64,000 bases of DNA from the NCBI GenBank assembly GCA_051252455.1, contig JBPOFM010000001.1, forward strand, positions 310,001 to 374,000, given 5' to 3'. This document shows, piece by piece, positions 1-7,817 of this stretch (position 1 is its first letter; each line of letters begins with the position of its first letter). The DNA comes from JBPOFM01 sp051252455 (GTDB lineage Bacteria > Bacteroidota > Bacteroidia > Flavobacteriales > Flavobacteriaceae). Made by a program: the position numbers and the translations under genes. The notes beneath the pieces are model-generated. The model was not told the origin of the DNA. It ran no database searches and was given only the letters and a program-made list of their open reading frames with translations.

Positions 1-378
1 ATGAAGAAGTTCGTCAACAACCATTTGAAAACCGGTTGGCTGCCATATCCAACGCAAGACCACTTGGTATACCAAACCAACAATTAAAATAAAAGTAGTA
101 ATGGCGGTGAGTGCCGAGTCGTTTTTTAGGAATTTGAAGCCTTTAAGGTTAAAAATTTGGTTGGTAAAGTAAAGTGCAACAAGGATATTTGTTAGAATGG
201 TGAAATAGCTAAAAAACCTGACAATAGTTTCAAAAACTTCCTCCTCTCTATTCATGACAATTAAAATGAATTGACCAATGACGGCAAGCCACCCAAGAAA
301 AAAACCAATGGTGTTTAATGCCTTTCGTGAAGCTTTGCGCTCCATTTTCATCGGATAAACATCTTCTTGTGTTATCAT
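1..378 (-). CDS. Pr6Pr-family integral membrane protein (partial, N-terminal 126 residues)
   Basis: The gene starts at an ATG at 378 and runs off the left edge with no stop, so only the first 126 residues are present. Three hydrophobic segments are visible at about residues 22-42, 52-72 and 89-109. The second contains FFSYFTILTNILVALYF, which resembles the Pr6Pr membrane family, where a YFTxLTN motif at this position is typical. The function of that family in bacteria is not established. The 5' end is preceded by a TAnnTTTG-like element at 410-417 on this strand but no good upstream TTG. The call rests on the motif and topology only. Confidence 0.6.
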   Translation of the reverse strand, partial: MITQEDVYPMKMERKASRKALNTIGFFLGWLAVIGQFILIVMNREEEVFETIVRFFSYFTILTNILVALYFTNQIFNLKGFKFLKNDSALTAITTFILIVGLVYQVVLRWIWQPTGFQMVVDELLH

Positions 379-491
379 GACATGAAATTAAACTATTAGA
401 GTAATATTTCAAAATTAACGTCAAAAGCCCTATCATAAGATAAGGCATTTGAAATTTTTAAATGATGCAAGTTTTTAATCACTAATACATA

Positions 492-1673
492 TTAATTTTT
501 AATGATTTGTTTTGTGATTGAATTGTTCTCTGTGTCTTTCATTCTCAACAGGTACATGCCGCTTGAAAGATTTGAAATATCAATTTTATTGGTATTAGAA
601 AATTCCAATAGTTTTTGACCTGTTAAGCTGTAAATCGTTGCCTCGCTAATTTCAACGTTTGATGGAAGTTCGATATTTATTACATTAGTTGCAGGATTTG
701 GGAATATGGAGATAGAAGTCAATACATTTTCAGGAACTCCGAGAGTTAAATTATTCATAGACGCCATTGTCAACTCTGCAGGTGTAGTGTCAAACAACGA
801 AGTTCCAGCACCAGTTGTAACATCTATCGAATAAATTGCACTTGAGTTACTAGATATATAAGCAGCAGCATATAATATATTTGTTTCGTGATCTATGAAA
901 GCTTCTTGAGTAAATTGTAGGTTAAAACCAAAAGGACCAACCAGAGTTGCAACACCGGTTTGTAGGTCAATTGTATAAAGATTATCATTTGTAATATCTA
1001 TACTATAAGCAATACCATTATTATCAATTTCTAACCAAATACCTTGACTCATACCCGTATCAGCATTTATTAAGGTAACAGCACCAGTACTTATATTTAC
1101 ACTGTATAATTCTGAACGGTTAGTATTACCGTTGTTATGAATCATATACCAAGTTTCGTTAACAGGATTATAAGATAACCCAGAGGGTAAACCTGGAGGT
1201 ATTGTTAATGGCGCAATTCCTGTAAATGAGCCATCGACTGTACTCACAGAAAGCAATTGCAATACACCGTTGAATCCTCCTATCGCATACCAATTTCCTT
1301 CAGCGTCAAAATCATCCGCAAGAAATAGATTTTCAGGAGAACTTAAGACATCTATACTATAAGGGCCTGCTAAAGGGAATGTTCCCAAATCAAAGGATTG
1401 AATATCAAATGCATATACAACACCTGGTAAACTTCGGGAAGGGAAAGACGGTCTATTTGCCACTTCATTCGCGAAATAATTTAATAAAATTGTCTGTTCG
1501 CTTTCGTTAAAATTTTGAGTAATTGCTTCTCTTACACTAACTGCTGTTGGTGGTAAGTTTCCTAATCGATCTAACAAATTTTGGGCCTCACTACTAGTTG
1601 CGGTTTGCGCTCCAGCTTGAAATACCATGGAACCTGCTATAATTGCTATTAAAATACATGTAATTTTTTTCAT
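492..1673 (-). CDS. T9SS-secreted protein with beta-propeller-like repeats
   Basis: This 393-residue exported protein has a signal peptide ending at about residue 23 (QAGAQ). Residues 60-310 form a region of repeated units such as LYSVNISTGAVTLI, LYTIDLQTGVATLV and IYSIDVTTGAGTSL, typical of a DUF4394-like or YVTN-like beta-propeller. A type A sorting domain begins near residue 319 (SIFPNPATN) and ends in KQIIKN, so the protein should cross the outer membrane through the type IX system. It lies 11 bp downstream of the next T9SS gene on the same strand, and the last 125 bp are nearly identical to the end of that gene. Substrate or ligand is unknown. Confidence 0.8.
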   Translation of the reverse strand: MKKITCILIAIIAGSMVFQAGAQTATSSEAQNLLDRLGNLPPTAVSVREAITQNFNESEQTILLNYFANEVANRPSFPSRSLPGVVYAFDIQSFDLGTFPLAGPYSIDVLSSPENLFLADDFDAEGNWYAIGGFNGVLQLLSVSTVDGSFTGIAPLTIPPGLPSGLSYNPVNETWYMIHNNGNTNRSELYSVNISTGAVTLINADTGMSQGIWLEIDNNGIAYSIDITNDNLYTIDLQTGVATLVGPFGFNLQFTQEAFIDHETNILYAAAYISSNSSAIYSIDVTTGAGTSLFDTTPAELTMASMNNLTLGVPENVLTSISIFPNPATNVINIELPSNVEISEATIYSLTGQKLLEFSNTNKIDISNLSSGMYLLRMKDTENNSITKQIIKN

Positions 1674-1684
1674 ATTAAATTGTT

Positions 1685-3994
1685 TTAATTTTTAATGATT
1701 TGTTTTGTGATTGAATTGTTTTTAGTGTCTTTCATTTTCAAGAGGTAGATGCCGCTTGAAAGATTTGAAATATCAATTTTATTGGTATTAGAAACTTCCA
1801 TAAGCTTTTGACCTGCCACGTTATAAACGTTCATATTTTGAACTATGCCACCATTTGAAAGTACTACATTTATGACTCCGTTTGTTGGATTTGGATAGAT
1901 GCTTAAAGCATTAGGGTTACTTCCTACCTCTGGAGTACTCAATGTATTCAGATTTAGTGTGTCTTTCAATATTCCTAAAGAGAGTGTACCTAAAAAGACA
2001 TCAGCTGAATTTTCTGTAAATGTTATAGCGCTTGAGGTAACAATAGCACTGTAGTAATTATCATAAGTTTTTGTGGTCCATGTTGCACCTCCATCTTCCG
2101 AATAGATGACTTTTGGAAGAATATCATATATTGAATATCCAACGCCAACCATATGTCCGTCTGTTTCAGTTGAATGTTTTACTTCGCTAATGAATTCATC
2201 ATAAATTCTAGTCCAAGTTGTGCCTCCATCCATTGAGGTATAAATTCCATTGGAAGCGGACATTGTAAATTGATTGGCATTCAATGGATTCTGAACTAAA
2301 CTTGTAGTGATATTAGGTAAAATCAAATCCTCTAAACCTGCTGTAATTGCATTCCAAATTGCGCCACCATCAGTAGTTCTGTACAATTGATTGCCTACCG
2401 TTACCATTACATTATTAGAATCGTCGGAATTAATGTGCAACCCATAGATGAAATCATCGTTCGCCGGAAGCATGATATACGTGGTTTGTGGGCTGTTTAT
2501 ATTTGTGAAATCGGTTTTTACCAAAGTGGCATTTGCGCCATTGAAGGTTGCGATCCATGCTATTCGATCATTTGAAGGATCAGTATCAACAGCGGTAAAT
2601 TGAACATCAAATGAACTATAGATAAAGTTCTTTGTGGTGCCATAATCGTCGCTGACCTCCAAAGCGTTTCCGGAAAAACCACCACTATATGAATAGGTTC
2701 TACCAGGATAATCGCCATCAGCTCTCATTTGATAGATTTGACCACTAAAAGGAAAGGTGTCAATTGGCATGACATCAATAGGCGTCTCCACTTGTGTCGT
2801 CAAATTTCTATCCACATAGCCATATCTTGCCCCGAACAATAGATGTTGGTCTGTGCCGTCATTAAAAACAGTCATGTTTCCCATCACTTCATGAAACGGA
2901 TTATCAACCTTTGTTAAGGAAATCCCGCTATTTACAGATTTATATCCATAATGAAGGTTGGATATAAAAACTTCATCTGTGTTCATAGGATTAAAAGCGA
3001 CTCCGTTTCCTTGTATGTATTCTGGTCCAGAATATTGTGTTGTGGTCCAAGTAACTCCGGCGTCCATTGTAACAGCAATTTGGTCGTCTCCTAGTGCCAA
3101 AACATGGTTGGTGTTATAAGGATTAATGGCAATGGAAGTAACGTTGTCTAATCCACTATCGGTCCAAGTAATTTCAGTTTCTTCCTCCCAAGTTGCTCCA
3201 CCGTCAACAGAATGGTAGAGTGCGTGGTTCTGTTCTGGGTATGTCCATATAACGCCTGTTCCGACATAAATTTCATCAGAGTCTAATGGATTCACAGTAA
3301 CTGATTGCAAAATCAAACCCTCAAGCGTCAAAGACCACGTTTGACCAGCATCTTCAGACACCATCAAACTACCGTCCACATTACCAGGACCTCCATTTCT
3401 AGCAATGAATAGTTTTTGAGGATTATTTGGATCCATAGTGGCATCATTTAAAAGAACACTCTCATAATCTACAGCATCAAATACTTTAGTCCAGTTAACC
3501 CCTCCGTCTGTAGTGTAATAAGCTCTATCATTACTGTCATTGGTCGAAACAAAAACCGTATTGAAAGTACCATCATCGTAAATTGAGTAACTATTAAAAT
3601 TCTGACCCAATTCCATTTCTGGCATAAAATATTGTTTTAAAAGCGTTAACGAATTCAAATCTAAAACCGCAATATTATTTAGGGAGCTTCCAGCTGCATA
3701 ATACACTTCAAAACTTAATGCAGTTCCGCTGTTGGCTAATCTCATTTGTCTTACTTGAGGTGCGAAGTAAGGCGCAACAGAGGTATCGAACAGGATGTTC
3801 CAATTTGAGCCATTGTCATCAGATACCATAATGTGGTTCTCTGTAGTACTCGCATATACACGGTTAGAAACCGTTGCGTCATAAACGAAGTTGCCCAAAA
3901 TTCCGTATTCATTTGAACCTTCAAAAGTCACTTGCGCAAAAGTTGTTTGAAATACAGATGCTAAAAGAAATAAAATAAATGTAATTTTTTTCAT
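1685..3994 (-). CDS. T9SS-secreted BNR/Asp-box repeat (sortilin-like propeller) protein
   Basis: This protein has 769 residues and a signal peptide ending at TTFAQ. About nine Asp-box turns are visible (for example TTDGGVNWTKVF, SEDAGQTWSLT, SVDGGATWEEE, TTDGGAIWNAI, SMDGGTTWTRI, SEDGGATWTTK), which suggests one or two VPS10/sialidase-like beta-propellers. No sialidase catalytic signature was recognised, so an enzymatic role is not claimed. The C-terminus (from SIYPNPTNG, about residue 699) is a type A T9SS sorting domain. It is probably co-transcribed with the shorter downstream T9SS gene. Likely a cell-surface or released binding protein. Confidence 0.8.
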   Translation of the reverse strand: MKKITFILFLLASVFQTTFAQVTFEGSNEYGILGNFVYDATVSNRVYASTTENHIMVSDDNGSNWNILFDTSVAPYFAPQVRQMRLANSGTALSFEVYYAAGSSLNNIAVLDLNSLTLLKQYFMPEMELGQNFNSYSIYDDGTFNTVFVSTNDSNDRAYYTTDGGVNWTKVFDAVDYESVLLNDATMDPNNPQKLFIARNGGPGNVDGSLMVSEDAGQTWSLTLEGLILQSVTVNPLDSDEIYVGTGVIWTYPEQNHALYHSVDGGATWEEETEITWTDSGLDNVTSIAINPYNTNHVLALGDDQIAVTMDAGVTWTTTQYSGPEYIQGNGVAFNPMNTDEVFISNLHYGYKSVNSGISLTKVDNPFHEVMGNMTVFNDGTDQHLLFGARYGYVDRNLTTQVETPIDVMPIDTFPFSGQIYQMRADGDYPGRTYSYSGGFSGNALEVSDDYGTTKNFIYSSFDVQFTAVDTDPSNDRIAWIATFNGANATLVKTDFTNINSPQTTYIMLPANDDFIYGLHINSDDSNNVMVTVGNQLYRTTDGGAIWNAITAGLEDLILPNITTSLVQNPLNANQFTMSASNGIYTSMDGGTTWTRIYDEFISEVKHSTETDGHMVGVGYSIYDILPKVIYSEDGGATWTTKTYDNYYSAIVTSSAITFTENSADVFLGTLSLGILKDTLNLNTLSTPEVGSNPNALSIYPNPTNGVINVVLSNGGIVQNMNVYNVAGQKLMEVSNTNKIDISNLSSGIYLLKMKDTKNNSITKQIIKN

Positions 3995-4106
3995 CGGTAA
4001 ATTGTTTTGTGTTGTTTGTTTTGCAAATATGCTAGACGAGGAAAAAACTACAAAAAAATTAAAAGGAAATACTGGGACAATGGTCAGAAAAAGTGTGACA
4101 TTTTTT

Positions 4107-5744
4107 TTAAATCGTTGAAATATAGTCGTATAGGTTGTCGCTATCGGTCAATTCCATTTTTTTTGCGATGCGTTCTTTTCGTTTGCGCGTGGCTTCCAAA
4201 GTGATGTTAAAAAGAGAAGAAATTTCCTTGGTTGTCAGGTTCATATAGACGTAACAGATGAAGCGGATATCATTTGAATTTAGTGAAGGGTGCCTTTCTT
4301 TTATCGTGGTCAAAAAATGGCTATTGAGTTCTTCAAAATGAATCAAAAACTCCTCCCAATCGTTGTCTTTTTTAATAAAACCTTTCAATTGGTTGATTTT
4401 GCTTTTCAAAAAAGAATGTTTCTTTAAATCCTGTTCTGTTTCAATCGCGTCGATAAACTCATAGATTTTTTCATTCCTATTGGCCAACTGAAGTGCTTTG
4501 GCTGTCAAGGTTCTGTTCTTTGATTCAATTTCATTTTTTAATTTCTCTTTTTCGAGCAAAGAAACCGTTTCTTTTTGTTTGATTTGTTTTTCCAATAATA
4601 GATTGGCATTCTGTTTATTGTTAAGCTCCAGTTCTGTTATTTTTTGACTTCGTTCGGCAAGTGTTTTCTTTTGTCTGTATTTCACAAGGTTGCTCCTTAA
4701 AAGCCAAAGCAACAAAATCACGATTAGGATGGAAAATCCAATTATATAGTATTTAGTCCGCTTTTCTTGAATCAATTGATTCTGACTGGCCAATAATACT
4801 TTTTGAAAATCTTGTAATTCAAGTTTTATCTTGCTGTTTTGATAGAGTGTTCTATCTTTCATTGCATTTAAGGAATCTTTTGTCTTGATGACTGAATCTT
4901 TATATTTAAGAGAGATTTCATAATCCTTTTTAGCAAAATAGATATCTGATAATCGATTAAAAATACTAATGTTGTTATTGTAGGTCAAGTTTTCATCTTG
5001 AGCCCTTTTTGTTATTTCTATAGCATCGTTGAGCTTCTCTTGATGTTCGTAGATTTTTGAATACATCAAAAAAACAGCGACCTTATGATCATTAAATTCT
5101 GGGATCTGAACTTTCTCTATTAATGGCTTAAGAACGTTCTCAGTACCGTTATAATTTTTTCTGGCCAACAGATTTTCAGCTTCAGCAATAGCAATTTGCA
5201 TAAAGACCCTATTATCATTTGGGCTTATCCTCTTTGCAAGGTCAATATAATTGGTGGCCTTTTCCAAAGCATTAGTTTCATTATAAATGGCGGCTAAATT
5301 GCCTGCATACATGGCTGTTTTCAAACTATCATGCGCTGTAACTGCCAAATCATAGGCGCGTTTTTGATATTTTTCAGATTCATTGAACTTGCCCTCCTGC
5401 ATGTAAACAAGAGCAATGTTGTTTTGTATGGTCATTTCACGTGACGGACTCAATTCTTTTATGGCAATTTTATAAGCTTCCAAATAATGGTCCAAAGCCT
5501 CTCCATAATCCAACATTTGATAATAATTGAGACCTATACAATTGATAGCCTTGAACTGTTGGTCGTACCAATCATTTTTTAGGGCAATCGTTTTTGCTTC
5601 GGTTAACAGCTCTAAAGACTTTGAGTGTTCTTTGTTATAAAGAGCATCAATACCTTTAGCAATCAAATCATCACAATATTCAACAGAATCGCTTGTTTGA
5701 AGTGTTATAAAAAAAGAGATGAATAAAAAAAAGAGATGTTTCAT
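4107..5744 (-). CDS. TPR protein with membrane segment and C-terminal LuxR-like HTH
   Basis: A 545-residue protein starts with a short signal-like hydrophobic stretch, followed by tetratricopeptide units across about residues 25-300 (for example YDEALxxY-type helices with conserved A and Y). One transmembrane helix lies near residues 333-355 (YYIIGFSILIVILLLWLLR), followed by a long charged coiled coil. The C-terminal 62 residues (RHPSLNSNDIRFICYVYMNL then TTKEISSLFNITLEATRKR) look like a LuxR/GerE-type helix-turn-helix. This layout, extracytoplasmic TPRs plus a cytoplasmic DNA-binding domain, is common in Bacteroidota and implies a one-component membrane regulator. Targets are unknown; the adjacent T9SS genes are possible ones. 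Confidence 0.75.
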   Translation of the reverse strand: MKHLFFLFISFFITLQTSDSVEYCDDLIAKGIDALYNKEHSKSLELLTEAKTIALKNDWYDQQFKAINCIGLNYYQMLDYGEALDHYLEAYKIAIKELSPSREMTIQNNIALVYMQEGKFNESEKYQKRAYDLAVTAHDSLKTAMYAGNLAAIYNETNALEKATNYIDLAKRISPNDNRVFMQIAIAEAENLLARKNYNGTENVLKPLIEKVQIPEFNDHKVAVFLMYSKIYEHQEKLNDAIEITKRAQDENLTYNNNISIFNRLSDIYFAKKDYEISLKYKDSVIKTKDSLNAMKDRTLYQNSKIKLELQDFQKVLLASQNQLIQEKRTKYYIIGFSILIVILLLWLLRSNLVKYRQKKTLAERSQKITELELNNKQNANLLLEKQIKQKETVSLLEKEKLKNEIESKNRTLTAKALQLANRNEKIYEFIDAIETEQDLKKHSFLKSKINQLKGFIKKDNDWEEFLIHFEELNSHFLTTIKERHPSLNSNDIRFICYVYMNLTTKEISSLFNITLEATRKRKERIAKKMELTDSDNLYDYISTI

Positions 5745-5900
5745 TTAATCAATTTGAACTAAATTTAAAAAATAGCAAGCCTAAAGATACTCAAAATATG
5801 TGCATGTTTTTATGAATAGAATTTGCGATTTAAAGATGGTTATGATACTGTTTTAAGAAATAAGTTTAATTTTGCAAATTGCTAATCAAAAGTGAATTGA

Positions 5901-6758
5901 ATGACGATTAAAGGAACATTGATTCCCATTGGTGGAAATGAAGATAAGGGTATTGTAGCGAAACCGTCCTATAAAATGGATTATATATCTGAAGGAATAT
6001 TATCACATGTAGTAAGGCAAAGTGGCGGAACCAAGGCAAATATTCTTATCATACCTGCGGCATCCAGTATTCCTGAAGAAGTTGGAGAAAATTATGTCAC
6101 AGCTTTTAAAACCTTGGGATGTGAAAATCTTAAGGTCATTCACATCAAAAAGAAAAAAGATGCCGACAAGCCAGAATTTTTAGAGGCATTGCAACTGGCG
6201 GATTGCGTCATGTTTTCGGGCGGCGACCAACGTAAAATCACTGCAAAGATTTTTGGCACTGAATTTCACAGGATTTTACTGGACAAATATCAAAGCGAAG
6301 ACTTCGTCATCGCTGGAACAAGTGCTGGTGCCATGGCCATGGCAAAAGAAATGATTTCCGGAGGCAGTAGCACAGAAGCCTTTATGAAAGGTGCTGTACA
6401 AATGACTCAAGGCTTGGAATTGATCCCAGAATTAATCATTGATACACATTTTATCCAACGCGGCCGTTTTGGACGCCAGAGTGAAGCAGTTGCTAAATTT
6501 CCCGATTTATTGGGCATTGGACTCGCTGAAGACACTGGACTGATAATCAAAAACGGAAATGAATTTGAAGTCATTGGCTCTGGGATGATTATTGTGTTTG
6601 ACCCTAAAGACGTGACCCACAATAATGAAAAAGTACTCAAACAAGGTACTCCAATGACCATGACCAACTTGACCGTTCACATTTTAGCCAATGGCGACCG
6701 TTTTAATATTGAGACCAGAGAGGTGAAAGTGCTTCCGATTGAATCACCTTTTGTATAA
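5901..6758 (+). CDS. cphB: Cyanophycinase (peptidase family S51)
   Basis: A 285-residue cytoplasmic-type protein with the S51 landmarks: IPIGGNEDKG at the N-terminus, FSGGDQ at residues 105-110, the nucleophile elbow AGTSAGAMAM with Ser141, and DTHFIQRGRFGR near residues 182-193. The family hydrolyses cyanophycin (multi-L-arginyl-poly-L-aspartate) to beta-Asp-Arg dipeptides. It is convergent, with a 24 bp gap, to an isoaspartyl peptidase gene that would complete the breakdown to Asp and Arg. No cyanophycin synthetase gene is in the window. A TAATTTTG element at 5867-5874 could be its promoter -7 box. Confidence 0.88.
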   Translation: MTIKGTLIPIGGNEDKGIVAKPSYKMDYISEGILSHVVRQSGGTKANILIIPAASSIPEEVGENYVTAFKTLGCENLKVIHIKKKKDADKPEFLEALQLADCVMFSGGDQRKITAKIFGTEFHRILLDKYQSEDFVIAGTSAGAMAMAKEMISGGSSTEAFMKGAVQMTQGLELIPELIIDTHFIQRGRFGRQSEAVAKFPDLLGIGLAEDTGLIIKNGNEFEVIGSGMIIVFDPKDVTHNNEKVLKQGTPMTMTNLTVHILANGDRFNIETREVKVLPIESPFV

Positions 6759-6782
6759 GAATCCTTATTTCACAGAACGATT

Positions 6783-7715
6783 TTACTCCTTATAAATAGA
6801 AATTTTGCCGTCTCCTATAGAAGTTTTAAAAGCTCGATACATGCCTTCCGTATTGAAAGGCATCGCGATATTCCCTTTTGAATCAATGGCAATCAGTCCA
6901 CCATCGCCTCCGATTTCTAAAATTCTCTGATGAATTACTTCATCGGCTGCATCGGCAAGGGATAGATTTTTAAATTCCATCAAACAAGAGACATCATACG
7001 CCACGACACCTCGGATGAAATATTCACCACTTCCGGTACAACTTACAGCACAGGTTTTATTATTGGCATAAGTCCCAGCGCCAATCATAGGACTATCGCC
7101 AACTCGTCCCCATTTTTTATTGGTCATTCCTCCTGTAGAGGTTGCGGCTGCAATGTTTCCTTCTTTATCGCAGGCTACGGCTCCAACAGTTCCAAATTTG
7201 GAATCTTTCTGTTTGGAATGGTCTAATTGAAAATGGTCAGTATCCTTAATTTCCAACCATTGTTTGTGTCGCAATTCATCATAAAAATAAGTGGCGTCTT
7301 CTAACTTATAGTTGAGTTGTTTTGCAAATTTCATAGCACCTTCGCCTGCCAAAAATACATGTTCACTTTTATCCATCACATCACGCGATAAGCTTACAGG
7401 GTTTTTAATCCCAGTTATCAAACTCACGGCACCAGCATTCAGAGTTTTACCATCCATAATGCTCGCATCCATTTCGTGGCTTTCTTCTGCGGTAAATACC
7501 GACCCTTTTCCGGCATTGAACAATGGCGAATCTTCAAGATGTTTTACAGCAATTTCAACAGCATCCAAAGCAGTACCTCCATCTTCCAAAATCTGATAAC
7601 CTTCTGTTAAGGCATTTTGTAATGCAGCTTTATAGTTTGCCTCCAATTCTGACGTCATTATACCTTTTACCAATGTCCCTGCGCCACCATGAATGGCGAT
7701 TCCAAATTTATTCAT
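6783..7715 (-). CDS. iaaA: Isoaspartyl peptidase / L-asparaginase (Ntn hydrolase)
   Basis: The preferred start is the second ATG (7715), giving MNKFGIAIHGGAG; an in-frame ATG two codons earlier (7721) is also possible. The protein has about 310 residues, normal for plant-type asparaginases. It carries the HGGAG N-terminus, the autocleavage site GTVGAVACD with the nucleophile Thr near residue 176, and the GxGDSPMIGAGTYA substrate loop. Family members self-cleave into alpha and beta subunits and hydrolyse beta-aspartyl dipeptides and asparagine. Pairing with cyanophycinase suggests it splits beta-Asp-Arg. Confidence 0.9.
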   Translation of the reverse strand: MNKFGIAIHGGAGTLVKGIMTSELEANYKAALQNALTEGYQILEDGGTALDAVEIAVKHLEDSPLFNAGKGSVFTAEESHEMDASIMDGKTLNAGAVSLITGIKNPVSLSRDVMDKSEHVFLAGEGAMKFAKQLNYKLEDATYFYDELRHKQWLEIKDTDHFQLDHSKQKDSKFGTVGAVACDKEGNIAAATSTGGMTNKKWGRVGDSPMIGAGTYANNKTCAVSCTGSGEYFIRGVVAYDVSCLMEFKNLSLADAADEVIHQRILEIGGDGGLIAIDSKGNIAMPFNTEGMYRAFKTSIGDGKISIYKE

Positions 7716-7817
7716 CAACATCTAAATTAAGTGTCGAAAATTACAAATTGCATTTCAATTAATTTCAAATCAACCTATAAGTTTTGTAGTTTTATGGTCT
7801 TCAATAAAAACAGACCA

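Noticed and set aside
7312..7596. Frame opposite the isoaspartyl peptidase gene
   Set aside because: It is a reverse image of a well-supported gene.
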